Positions 1 to 6,603 of a stretch of 24,816 bases of DNA are shown one piece after another. The notes beneath the pieces were generated by a model, which was not told the origin of the DNA, made no database searches, and worked only from the letters and a program-made list of their open reading frames with translations. Within the stretch, counting starts at the first letter, position 1. Each line of letters starts with the position of its first letter. The DNA is taken from contig JBNKPL010000024.1 in the NCBI GenBank assembly GCA_050295355.1, positions 1 to 24,816 of the forward strand, given 5' to 3'. This DNA is from CBFDBF01 sp050295355. Lineage in GTDB: Bacteria > Pseudomonadota > Gammaproteobacteria > Chromatiales > Chromatiaceae. Position numbers and translations under genes: made by a program.

Positions 1-163
1 AAGGAAACAGGGCCAGCGTGAACAGGGCCCGCGGACCATCCCGTTGAATGTTCAGGTGCAGGGTGTGGTGCGCCTTCTCCCAGGCGATAGTCAGTCCCGC
101 CATGCCCATGACCATGGCGAAGAATGAGATCGGAAAGTGCACCAGTCGTGAGTCGGTGGTCAT
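1..163 (-). CDS. SLAC1/TehA-family anion channel, N-terminal fragment
   Basis: Partial gene whose start codon is the minus-strand ATG at 163; the left window edge cuts it after 54 codons. The translated start (MTTDSRLVHFPISFFAMVMG, followed by a MAGLTIAWEKA-like stretch) resembles the first transmembrane helix of SLAC1/TehA (voltage-dependent anion channel, C4-dicarboxylate/tellurite-resistance type) membrane proteins. These are about 320 residues long with ten helices, so most of the protein is missing. A GGAG ribosome-binding site lies 11 bases before the ATG. It is transcribed divergently from the EamA gene across a 383-base spacer. The substrate cannot be told from this fragment. Confidence 0.7.
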   Translation of the reverse strand, partial: MTTDSRLVHFPISFFAMVMGMAGLTIAWEKAHHTLHLNIQRDGPRALFTLALFP

Positions 164-259
164 GATGTTGTCTGCTCCAGGGTGTGGCTGCTTTTGGCCG
201 AGACCATAGTATGCAGGATGGTAGGGAAAGATGGGGAATGGCAGATAGAAAATTGTCAA

Positions 260-306
260 TAACCACTTTATATCAATGGGATTATGAGGTGGTTACGTTT
301 TTTTTT
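260..306 (+). terminator. possible intrinsic terminator-like hairpin
   Basis: TAACCAC at 260-266 is the exact reverse complement of GTGGTTA at 289-295, and nine T residues follow at 298-306. The 22-base loop is long and the stem short, so termination strength is doubtful. No plus-strand gene upstream would need it. It could equally be an operator or chance. Confidence 0.25.
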
Positions 307-315
307 ACACGGCCC

Positions 316-345
316 TTGACCGATGCACGTAAATAGAGGCACTAT
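316..345 (+). promoter_or_regulatory. candidate sigma-70 promoter for the EamA leader RNA
   Basis: TTGACC at 316-321 is a near-consensus -35 box. An 18-base spacer leads to CACTAT at 340-345, a weak -10 with the key second A and final AT. The predicted start falls at about 351-353, exactly at the left arm of the long-range inverted repeat that encloses the leader. The promoter is inferred from sequence only. Confidence 0.4.
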
Positions 346-352
346 CGAGCGT

Positions 353-451
353 ATGAACTGTTTGCACGCCAAATCCATGGTAATCAAGCCGGTACGAGTC
401 AGCCTGTGGCGATTCGTGGTGGCCCGCTGGCGTTTGGGGGAAAAGTTATAG
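353..451 (+). CDS. possible 32-residue leader peptide, unrecognised
   Basis: An open frame runs from ATG 353 to TAG 449-451 and encodes a basic peptide beginning MNCLHAKSMVIKP and ending RWRLGEKL, with two Trp and six Arg/Lys in the second half. AGAGG at 335-339 is a poor, distant ribosome site. If the predicted promoter is right, the message would be almost leaderless. There is no run of one amino acid as in classical attenuation peptides. It may be a chance frame within a structured RNA. Confidence 0.18.
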   Translation: MNCLHAKSMVIKPVRVSLWRFVVARWRLGEKL

Positions 452-480
452 CTTAATCAGTTCATCAATTTTCAACCCAC

Positions 481-520
481 AAAGGCCGCGGAGTCACCCA
501 CTTCGCGGCCTTTTTGTTTT
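481..520 (+). terminator. strong intrinsic terminator within the EamA leader
   Basis: AAAGGCCGCG at 481-490 pairs perfectly with CGCGGCCTTT at 504-513, extendable inward by GAG/CTT (one G-U). The T-rich tail runs to 520 and beyond. It lies only about 26 bases before the start codon at 547, leaving no room for a separate promoter behind it. If the exporter gene is read from upstream, this terminator must be conditional or leaky. Confidence 0.85.
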
Positions 521-546
521 TTATCGGAGAGTAAAGGAGAGGAAAA

Positions 547-1446
547 ATGTCGGTCCCCGCCGCCTATTTGGGAATCGTCTTGATCTGGGCAACTACGCCG
601 CTGGCGATCAAGTGGAGCAACGACGGCAGTGATTTCATGCTGGCGGTCAGTTCACGTATGTCTATCGGTTTCGTGTTCTGTTTGCTGCTGCTGGTGCTGT
701 TCCGTATCCCCATGCGCTGGGACCGCGATGCGCTGAAGAGCTACGCCTTCGCCGGGTTGGGTATGTTCGGCGCCATGATGAGCGTCTACTGGGCGGCGCA
801 ATTTATCCCCTCGGGCCTGATTTCGGTGTTGTATGGCCTCACGCCCATGGTGATCGGGGTCTTTGCCGCCCTGTGGCTGGACGAGCCGTTCTTCCGGCCT
901 TCCAAGATCCTCGGTCTGTTGTTGGCTGTGGGAGGGCTGGGAGAAATATTTCTGCCCGATGGCGCAAGCGGCGCGATCAATGCTCTAGGCGTGGCAGGTG
1001 TGCTGGCGTCGGTGACGTTCCACTCCCTGAGCTCGGTGTGGGTCAAGCGTATCGGGGCCCACATACATCCGTTGGCGCTCAATTGCGGTGCGCTGGCGCT
1101 TGCCGTACCGCTCTATATTGTCTGCTGGCTGCTGTTTGGCGCCGAGGCGCCGGAACATCTGCCGCAGCATACGATAGGGGCTATTCTTTATCTGGCGGTG
1201 ATCGGCACCGTGCTGGGTTTCAACCTCTACTTCTATGTATTGAAGCGGGTGTCTGCAACCTTGATTGGGCTGATTACACTGATCACCCCAGTGCTGGCGC
1301 TGTTGCTGGGACAGGCATTGAACGGAGAGCAGGCGGGCATCAATGTCTGGATCGGGACCGCGGTCATTATCAGCGGGCTGGGCCTCTACCTGTGGGGCGG
1401 CCGATTATTTCAGGTGGTTGTCGCCACCAGGCGGCGATCTGTTTAG
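547..1446 (+). CDS. EamA-family (DMT superfamily) transporter
   Basis: A 299-residue polytopic membrane protein with about ten hydrophobic helices arranged as two repeated EamA halves (roughly residues 5-140 and 145-290). This is the usual size and layout of drug/metabolite transporter superfamily exporters in the inner membrane. The N terminus SVPAAYLGIVLIWATTPLA and the second-half helix YLAVIGTVLGFNLYFYVLK are typical. Family members export amino acids, metabolites or drugs; the substrate is not deducible. The start is supported by AAAGGAGAGG 7-15 bases upstream. The gene follows a terminator-bearing leader and ends in its own terminator, so it is probably monocistronic. Confidence 0.9.
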   Translation: MSVPAAYLGIVLIWATTPLAIKWSNDGSDFMLAVSSRMSIGFVFCLLLLVLFRIPMRWDRDALKSYAFAGLGMFGAMMSVYWAAQFIPSGLISVLYGLTPMVIGVFAALWLDEPFFRPSKILGLLLAVGGLGEIFLPDGASGAINALGVAGVLASVTFHSLSSVWVKRIGAHIHPLALNCGALALAVPLYIVCWLLFGAEAPEHLPQHTIGAILYLAVIGTVLGFNLYFYVLKRVSATLIGLITLITPVLALLLGQALNGEQAGINVWIGTAVIISGLGLYLWGGRLFQVVVATRRRSV

Positions 1447-1468
1447 TGATAAGAGGCAACGATGATAC

Positions 1469-1502
1469 CGAAGGGTAGGGCAGTGCCCTACCCTTCGTTT
1501 TT
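1469..1502 (+). terminator. intrinsic terminator of the EamA gene, overlapping the convergent gene
   Basis: CGAAGGGTAGGGC at 1469-1481 is exactly complementary to GCCCTACCCTTCG at 1485-1497, with a 3-base loop and TTTTT at 1498-1502. The right arm and T tract lie inside the last codons of the minus-strand sigma-54 regulator, whose stop is at 1488-1490. The minus-strand reading of the hairpin lacks a following T run, so it serves mainly the plus strand. Confidence 0.9.
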
Positions 1503-2810
1503 GTTTGATTCACGCAGTTTCCGATAGAGCGTACGCTCACTCACGCCGAGTTTCGCCGCCAGAGAGTGCCGGTCGCCGGGAAAGTTGGTGACCGCCCACT
1601 CCAGGTAATACCGCTCCAGTTGTTCCAGCGGGATGATGCTACTGAACTCCATGTCCAGCGATTCCGCAACCTGAGGACCGTCCTGAAGATCGGGGAAATG
1701 TTCGGGCTTGAGCAGGTCGCCGTCCGCCAACACCAGGGCGCGCTCCAGAATATTACGGAGTTCTCGCACATTGCCCGGGAAGTCGTGTGTCGCAAGCAGT
1801 GATAGCGCCTCGCGGTTTAGGGTTATGGTCCGGTCGGATTCGATTCGGGTGAGCAGTTGCTCAATGAGTTTCGGCAGATCCTTCAGTCGTTCCCGTAGGG
1901 CGGGCAAGGTGATGGGGAATACGTTAATGCGGTAGTAGAGGTCCTGGCGGAATGTGCCTGCCTCCACCATCTCGCCAAGATTGCGATGAGTGGCGGCAAT
2001 GACGCGGAAGTTGGCACGGAGGGGTTCCACGCCGCCCACGCGGCGGTAGGTTCCTGTCTCCAGCAGCCGCAACAACTTAACCTGTAGCGGCAGAGGGATG
2101 TCGCCCACCTCATCCAGAAACAGCGTACCCCCTTCCGCCGCCTCCACCAGACCGATCTTGCGCGACAGGGCGCCGGTGAATGCGCCGCGTTCATGACCGA
2201 ACAGTTCACTCTCGAACAGGGTTTCCGTGAGGCTGGAACAGTCCACCGCCACGAAGGGTGCATCTGCATAGGGACTCATGTCGTGAATGGCGTGGGCTAC
2301 CAGTTCCTTACCCGTTCCTGACTCGCCAAGCAGCAGCACCGAGGCATCCCTGGACGAGACGCGCTGCGCCAGTTCCAGCATGCGGACAAAGGGCCGGGCG
2401 AAACCCACCAGCTCCCGGTCTTTGGTGCCCAGCCGGGCATGGCGCAGTATGCGCATGGTCTCCAGGTAGAAGGTGTTGCCTTCCTCTCCCGCCACTGGCG
2501 CGATCACAACCTCCACATGTTCCGGGCCGGCCGGGGTGTGGTGCACATGCAGTACCCGGCGCGGCTCTCCAGAGTACATGCAGTCGCGTAGCGGACAGCT
2601 TTCCCCGGCCTGGTCGCAGGGCGTGTCGTAGTGGTGGGAGACCTCATAACAGAAGCGGCCACGCACACGGTCATCCACTCCGAACTGACGGCGGTAGGCC
2701 TCATTAACCGCCGCAATTCGGTAATCGGGTCCCAGCAGGACCTTGGGTTCGGGGAGTGCCTCTAACAGCTGGATGATGTCGGGCAGGGACTGGGCCGGGG
2801 AAGTCGGCAT
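1488..2810 (-). CDS. sigma-54-dependent transcriptional activator (PAS, AAA+, Fis-type HTH)
   Basis: A 440-residue bacterial enhancer-binding protein. An N-terminal PAS-like domain (about 8-110) contains four cysteines (54, 65, 72, 77) in the stretch CYEVSHHYDTPCDQAG and just beyond, suggesting a redox, metal or haem sensor. The AAA+ domain has Walker A GESGTGKE (162-169), the sigma-54-contacting loop GAFTGA (209-214) and Walker B GGTLFLDE (227-234). The C terminus is a Fis-type helix-turn-helix (about 414-433, LAAKLGVSERTLYRKL). All parts needed for ATP-driven open complex formation are intact. GAGG lies 8 bases before the ATG. It is divergent from the NifX-cyd operon, whose upstream region carries a sigma-54 promoter, so that operon is the likely target. 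The signal sensed is inference. Confidence 0.93.
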   Translation of the reverse strand: MPTSPAQSLPDIIQLLEALPEPKVLLGPDYRIAAVNEAYRRQFGVDDRVRGRFCYEVSHHYDTPCDQAGESCPLRDCMYSGEPRRVLHVHHTPAGPEHVEVVIAPVAGEEGNTFYLETMRILRHARLGTKDRELVGFARPFVRMLELAQRVSSRDASVLLLGESGTGKELVAHAIHDMSPYADAPFVAVDCSSLTETLFESELFGHERGAFTGALSRKIGLVEAAEGGTLFLDEVGDIPLPLQVKLLRLLETGTYRRVGGVEPLRANFRVIAATHRNLGEMVEAGTFRQDLYYRINVFPITLPALRERLKDLPKLIEQLLTRIESDRTITLNREALSLLATHDFPGNVRELRNILERALVLADGDLLKPEHFPDLQDGPQVAESLDMEFSSIIPLEQLERYYLEWAVTNFPGDRHSLAAKLGVSERTLYRKLRESNKNEG

Positions 2811-2837
2811 GAGTGGCGCCTCGTTGTGTCAAATAAA

Positions 2838-2859
2838 GCAGTTATTCCGCTAATACTGC
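2838..2859 (+). promoter_or_regulatory. candidate upstream activating sequence for the sigma-54 regulator
   Basis: GCAGT (2838-2842) and ACTGC (2855-2859) form an inverted repeat with 12 bases between, suitable for a Fis-type HTH dimer. A further ACTGC half site is at 2892-2896. The repeat lies about 90-110 bases upstream of the -24 element, a normal distance for an enhancer, and about 30 bases from the regulator's own start, so autoregulation is possible. The short half sites make chance a real alternative. Confidence 0.4.
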
Positions 2860-2916
2860 CTTAAATGGCATATATGTGAAACCTCTAATGCACTGCGAAA
2901 AGAGCGAAAAATGAAG

Positions 2917-2929
2917 TAACTTATTGATT
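2917..2929 (-). promoter_or_regulatory. IHF binding site (perfect consensus)
   Basis: The minus strand reads AATCAATAAGTTA, which satisfies the IHF consensus WATCAANNNNTTR at every fixed position. It lies between the candidate activator site and the -24/-12 promoter, where IHF bends DNA in many sigma-54 systems. Occupancy is inferred. Confidence 0.6.
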
Positions 2930-2948
2930 ATTAGTTGAATTAGATATC

Positions 2949-2964
2949 TGGCATGCAAGCTGCA
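2949..2964 (+). promoter_or_regulatory. sigma-54 (-24/-12) promoter of the NifX-cyd operon
   Basis: TGGCATGCAAGCTGCA matches the sigma-54 consensus TGGCACG-N4-TTGCW closely. The invariant GG (2950-2951) and GC (2962-2963) have the required ten bases between them. Only two consensus positions differ (T for C in the -24 box, C for T in the -12 box). Transcription should begin near 2974, giving a leader of about 66 bases before the NifX-like gene. The divergent enhancer-binding protein gene and the IHF site strengthen the call. Confidence 0.8.
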
Positions 2965-3040
2965 ATATTGATGTTGATGTGAGCGCATATGCCATCCAAG
3001 ACAGATTTGTTTTGTTTTTGCAGTTTTAGAAAGGTTTTTT

Positions 3041-3436
3041 ATGAAAATCGCAGTAACCAGCCAGAATTTCCAAACCGTCACCCCCCACGCGGGCAAGGCG
3101 CGCCGGTTTCTTGTATACGAAGTGAACCCCGACGGAGAGGTGATCGAAACAGGCCGTCTCGACCTGGATCGCGTAATGACCATCCACGAGTTTCGAGGCA
3201 GCGGTGACGCACATCCTCTGGACCAGATGGATATCCTGATCACTGGCAGCGCGGGCGCGGGGTTTGTGCAACGGCTTAACCTGCGGGGGGTTCGCGTGGT
3301 ATTGACCAGCGAGAGAGATCCTCTCCAGGCGATCACCGATCTTGCCAACAATCAGATCAAGCCGCCCAGTCCACTGGCGTGCAATCACCACCACCATCAT
3401 CAGCATGAACACTGCCATTGCGCTGGAGAGCGCTGA
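3041..3436 (+). CDS. NifX/NifB-like (dinitrogenase Fe-Mo cofactor family) protein with His/Cys-rich tail
   Basis: A 131-residue soluble protein. Residues 1-105 match the small NifX/NifY/NafY-type fold: start MKIAVTSQN, the HAGKARRFLVYEV segment, HPLDQMDILITGSAGAGF and the TSERDPLQAI helix. The family binds Fe-Mo or Fe-S cluster precursors, but members also occur outside nitrogen fixation. The tail (114-127) is extremely metal-ligand rich: Cys114, His116-120, His122, His124, Cys125, His126, Cys127. AAAGG precedes the ATG. It is the first gene behind the sigma-54 promoter and runs into the bd oxidase genes, so a role in metal handling, sensing or assembly for that oxidase is plausible but unproven. 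No nif genes are seen in the window. Confidence 0.8.
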   Translation: MKIAVTSQNFQTVTPHAGKARRFLVYEVNPDGEVIETGRLDLDRVMTIHEFRGSGDAHPLDQMDILITGSAGAGFVQRLNLRGVRVVLTSERDPLQAITDLANNQIKPPSPLACNHHHHHQHEHCHCAGER

Positions 3437-3469
3437 TGCGGGTGTTTCTATTTCTCGTCGGGTGATCGG

Positions 3470-3679
3470 GTGACGGCAGTACTCCGTAAACAGAAACCAC
3501 TGGCCAGGGAGATTGCCCTGCTGCTGGTGGTCAAACTGTGCGCCTTGACCGCCATCTGGTACGCGTTTTATCGCGAACCTGTGATTCCATCAATGATCGA
3601 TGGCATGGACCCGGCGCAGGTTACGCAGGCGGTGCTGCGGCGGCCCCTGGAAATAGCAAATTCCCATGAGTCTGAATAG
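3470..3679 (+). CDS. cydP: putative small cytochrome bd oxidase subunit, CydP-like
   Basis: A 69-residue protein with one transmembrane helix (about 14-32) after the basic N terminus KQKPLAREIALLLVVKL, followed by a short hydrophilic tail. The PLAREIALLLVVKLxALxxIWYAFF-type pattern and the position directly before cydA fit the small CydP family found next to proteobacterial bd oxidases. The start is GTG at 3470; the frame is open back to 3437 without an ATG and the ribosome site is weak, so the exact start is uncertain. It probably relies on translational coupling to the NifX-like gene, which ends 34 bases upstream. The function of CydP is not established; structural or assembly roles are inferred. 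Confidence 0.7.
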   Translation: MTAVLRKQKPLAREIALLLVVKLCALTAIWYAFYREPVIPSMIDGMDPAQVTQAVLRRPLEIANSHESE

Positions 3680-3716
3680 ACAATGTTTCACTGAAGTAAA
3701 TTAAAGAGAGCTAACG

Positions 3717-5318
3717 ATGATTACAGAAGAAGTAGTTGATTTGTCGCGGTTACAGTTCGCTGTTACCGCGTTCTATCATTTTCTGTTTGTCCCATTGACG
3801 CTGGGGCTTACCTTCATCCTGGCCATCATGGAGACCACCTACGTGATGACCGGGAAGAAGATCTACAAGGATATGGTTAAGTTCTGGGGTAAGTTGTTTG
3901 GCATCAACTTCGCTCTCGGCGTCACTACCGGCATCACCATGGAGTTTGAATTCGGGACCAACTGGGCCTACTACTCTCACTATGTCGGCGATATTTTCGG
4001 GGCGCCGCTGGCAATTGAAGGGCTGATGGCGTTTTTTCTAGAGTCCACCTTTATCGGCCTCTTTTTCTTCGGCTGGGACAAACTGTCGAAGCGTCAACAT
4101 CTGGTGGTTACCTACCTCACCGCAATCGGCTCCAACCTCTCCGCGGTCTGGATCTTGATCGCTAATGGCTGGATGCAGAACCCGGTAGGTGCGGAGTTCT
4201 CCTACGTGACCATGCGTATGGAGATGACCAGTTTTGTGGATCTGGTGCTCAATCCCGCGGCGCAGGCCAAGTTTGTTCATACGGTATCCGCTGGATATGT
4301 AACCGCGTCGGCGTTTGTGCTGGGCATCAGTTCCTGGTATCTACTCAAGGGCCGCGATATTGAGTTCGCCAAACGCTCCTTTCGCATCGCGGCGGCATTC
4401 GGGTTGGCCTCCGCGCTTTCCGTAATCGTGCTGGGTGACGAGTCTGGCTATGCCGTGACTGAGCACCAGAAGACCAAGCTGGCCGCAATGGAAGGGATGT
4501 GGGAGACCGAGCCTGCCCCGGCGTCATTTACACTATTCGGTATCCCGGATGAAGAGGCGCGGACCAATCACGCGGAGATTAAAATTCCCTATGCCCTGGG
4601 GCTGATTGCGACCCGCTCTGTCAGTGAGGAACTGCCGGGTATCAATGAACTGGAAGCGCAGGCGGCGGAACGTATCGAACGGGGAATCACGGCGGTAACC
4701 GCTCTGGAGGCCTTGCGCAAGAACGGCGATGATACGGCAGCGCGCGCGGCCTTCGAGGCGACCAAGGATAATTTGGGGCATGGGCTGCTGCTCAAGCGGT
4801 ATATCCAGGATGTGAGCCAGGCCACGCCTGAGATGATCAAGCAGGCGGCGGACGACAGTGTTCCCGATGTGGCCCCCATGTTCTGGACCTTCCGCTTCAT
4901 GGTGCTGCTTGGTTTTCTGTTGCTGGCACTGTTCGGGCTGGCCTTTTATTACTCAACCAAAAACAGCTTTCAGGAGAAACGCTGGTTGCTGAAGTGGGCA
5001 CTGCTCTTCATTCCCATGCCCTGGATCGCATGTGAACTGGGCTGGTTTGTGGCGGAGTACGGCCGTCAGCCCTGGAGTATCTTCGGTATTCTTCCCACCG
5101 GGCTTTCTACCTCGACCCTGTCGGCCGGAAGTCTCTACTTCTCGCTCGCGGGTTTCACTCTGTTTTACACGGGACTGCTGGTTACTGAGATGTATCTCAT
5201 GTTCAAGTATGCGCGCCGTGGTCCGGGTTCTCTCGGTACAGGGCGTTATCACGACGAACAGGGTGGCATGGCGGCCGTTGGCGTATCCGCACCACTGAAA
5301 TCAGCAGAGGGTAACTGA
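3717..5318 (+). CDS. cydA: cytochrome bd ubiquinol oxidase subunit I
   Basis: A 533-residue inner-membrane subunit carrying haems b558, b595 and d, oxidising quinol and reducing oxygen to water. Haem ligands are visible at positions shifted by two from Escherichia coli CydA: His21 (FYHFLF), His188 (KFVHTV) and Met395 (TFRFMV). Glu101 and Glu109 line the proton path. Lys254 and Glu259 of the quinol loop are kept, and GRQPW is at 449-453. Residues about 305-365 (ERIERGITAVTALEALR...LLLKRY) correspond to the C-terminal insertion of the long Q-loop, so this is an L-type enzyme. AGAGAG precedes the ATG. The next gene starts one base after the stop, so cydA and cydB are translated together. Confidence 0.98.
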   Translation: MITEEVVDLSRLQFAVTAFYHFLFVPLTLGLTFILAIMETTYVMTGKKIYKDMVKFWGKLFGINFALGVTTGITMEFEFGTNWAYYSHYVGDIFGAPLAIEGLMAFFLESTFIGLFFFGWDKLSKRQHLVVTYLTAIGSNLSAVWILIANGWMQNPVGAEFSYVTMRMEMTSFVDLVLNPAAQAKFVHTVSAGYVTASAFVLGISSWYLLKGRDIEFAKRSFRIAAAFGLASALSVIVLGDESGYAVTEHQKTKLAAMEGMWETEPAPASFTLFGIPDEEARTNHAEIKIPYALGLIATRSVSEELPGINELEAQAAERIERGITAVTALEALRKNGDDTAARAAFEATKDNLGHGLLLKRYIQDVSQATPEMIKQAADDSVPDVAPMFWTFRFMVLLGFLLLALFGLAFYYSTKNSFQEKRWLLKWALLFIPMPWIACELGWFVAEYGRQPWSIFGILPTGLSTSTLSAGSLYFSLAGFTLFYTGLLVTEMYLMFKYARRGPGSLGTGRYHDEQGGMAAVGVSAPLKSAEGN

Positions 5319-5319
5319 G

Positions 5320-6462
5320 ATGATTATCGATTATGAAATTCTGAAACTGATCTGGTGGCTGCTGGTTGGCGTATTGCTGCTCGGCTTTGCCATTATGGAT
5401 GGTCACGACATGGGTATTGGAACTTTGCTGCCATTTGTTGGACGCAATGATGTGGAGCGGCGGGTAATTATCAATACCATCGGCCCCCACTGGGATGGAA
5501 ACCAGGTGTGGTTCATCACTGGCGGCGGTGCCATCTTTGCTGCCTGGCCGCTGGTCTATGCTACCGCTTTCTCTGGTTTTTATATCGCCATGCTGGCGGT
5601 GTTATGGGCGCTGTTTTTCCGGCCTGTGGGCTTTGATTATCGAAGTAAGATCGCCAACCCGATCTGGCGTAAAAGTTGGGACTGGGGGTTGTTCGTGGGC
5701 GGCGCGGTTCCTGCTCTTATTTTCGGAGTCGCTTTCGGTAACTTGCTGCTGGGTGTGCCGTTCTACTTCGAAGATAACCTGCGCCCGGTTTATACGGGCG
5801 GTTTCTTTGAACTGCTCAATCCCTTTGCTCTGCTGGCGGGAGTGGTCAGTCTATCCATGCTTACCTTCCATGGCGCGCACTTCCTGATGATCCGCACTGA
5901 AGGGGAAATCTATGAGCGGGCGCGCAAGGCGTCGCTGATCTTTGGTGTGGTTATGCTTCTGGCTTTTGCCGTGGCTGGTGTGTGGTTGGCAAGCGGTATC
6001 CCTGGCTACCGAATTACTTCAGAAGTGCTGCCTGGCGCATTGCCCAATCCACTGGACAAAACTGTCGAACTGGCGGTGGGCGCCTGGATGGATAACTATG
6101 CCAAGCAGCCACTGACCATGCTTATCCCGCTGCTTGGGTTTATCGGTGGGGGTCTTGGGTTGTTGTTTTCCTGGCTGCGCAGGCCCGCGCTCGCATTCTG
6201 GAGTAGTGCGGTGTCGCAGCTCGGCATTATCGGTACAGCCGGGGTATCTATGTTTCCCTTCATCATGCCATCCAGTTCCGATCTGCGCAGCAGCTTGACG
6301 GTATGGGATAGCGTGTCCAGCCACCTGACTCTGGAAGTTATGTTCTGGGCGGCTGTGATCTTTACGCCAATCGTCATCAGCTACACCGCCTGGTGTTACA
6401 AGGTGATGTCAGGCAAGGTGACTGCGCAATATGTGGAAGCCAATGACCATTCGGCTTATTAA
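5320..6462 (+). CDS. cydB: cytochrome bd ubiquinol oxidase subunit II
   Basis: A 380-residue membrane protein, the structural partner of CydA, with about eight to nine helices; the length matches E. coli CydB (379). Family motifs include MDGHDMGIG near residue 26, IGPHWDGNQVWFITGGGAIFAAWP (54-77) and FRPVGFDYRSK. The ATG lies one base after the cydA stop, with GAGG nine bases upstream within cydA. cydX follows 18 bases after its stop. No defects are visible. Confidence 0.98.
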   Translation: MIIDYEILKLIWWLLVGVLLLGFAIMDGHDMGIGTLLPFVGRNDVERRVIINTIGPHWDGNQVWFITGGGAIFAAWPLVYATAFSGFYIAMLAVLWALFFRPVGFDYRSKIANPIWRKSWDWGLFVGGAVPALIFGVAFGNLLLGVPFYFEDNLRPVYTGGFFELLNPFALLAGVVSLSMLTFHGAHFLMIRTEGEIYERARKASLIFGVVMLLAFAVAGVWLASGIPGYRITSEVLPGALPNPLDKTVELAVGAWMDNYAKQPLTMLIPLLGFIGGGLGLLFSWLRRPALAFWSSAVSQLGIIGTAGVSMFPFIMPSSSDLRSSLTVWDSVSSHLTLEVMFWAAVIFTPIVISYTAWCYKVMSGKVTAQYVEANDHSAY

Positions 6463-6480
6463 TAAAACGAGGATTTTACG

Positions 6481-6594
6481 ATGTGGTATTTCACTTGGGT
6501 TTTGGGCCTCACCATGGCCATCCTGCTTGCAGTACTGAACGCCATGTGGTTTGAGGCGCAACAGGAAAATAGCAGTAACAACGATCTCCGCTAA
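6481..6594 (+). CDS. cydX: cytochrome bd oxidase small subunit CydX
   Basis: A 37-residue single-helix protein starting MWYFTWVLGLTMAILLAVLN, the hallmark MWYFxWxLG start of CydX, with a hydrophilic tail ending SSNNDLR. CydX stabilises the CydAB complex and its haems. A CGAGGA ribosome site precedes the ATG at a usual distance. It is the last gene of the operon and is followed by two hairpins. It is below usual gene-caller size limits but the match is convincing. Confidence 0.95.
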   Translation: MWYFTWVLGLTMAILLAVLNAMWFEAQQENSSNNDLR

Positions 6595-6603
6595 GCTTGA
6601 TTA

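Larger units (their letters stand above)
352..520 (+). ncRNA. structured leader RNA / attenuator candidate upstream of the EamA exporter
   Basis: ATGAACTG at 353-360 is perfectly complementary to CAGTTCAT at 458-465. Pairing would close a domain of about 113 bases right at the predicted transcript 5' end. A strong terminator follows 15 bases later. GTGGCC at 419-424 could pair (one G-U) with GGCCGC at 484-489 in the left terminator arm, a possible antiterminator. The closed domain followed by a terminator and then the ribosome-binding site is the plan of a transcriptional riboswitch or attenuator. I do not recognise a known riboswitch class. It could also be an independent small RNA. Confidence 0.4.
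164..546. other. divergent intergenic region and leader of the EamA gene
   Basis: This 383-base region separates the divergent SLAC1-like and EamA-like genes. It holds an inverted repeat followed by nine T (260-306), a promoter-like element (316-345), a 32-codon open frame (353-451) enclosed by an 8-base inverted repeat, and a strong intrinsic terminator (481-520) only 26 bases before the exporter start codon. Nothing recognisable lies between 180 and 255 except AT-rich sequence that could hold the minus-strand promoter. Confidence 0.7.

Noticed and set aside
3380..3433. His-rich end of the NifX-like protein resembling an engineered affinity tag.
   Set aside because: The histidines are interspersed with Cys, Gln and Glu and use mixed codons in a natural operon context. 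Such tails occur naturally in metal-handling proteins.
3436..3465. Nine-codon open frame (MRVFLFLVG) overlapping the NifX-like stop codon.
   Set aside because: Too short, with no ribosome site of its own. It might help translational coupling to the CydP-like gene, but nothing shows it is a gene.
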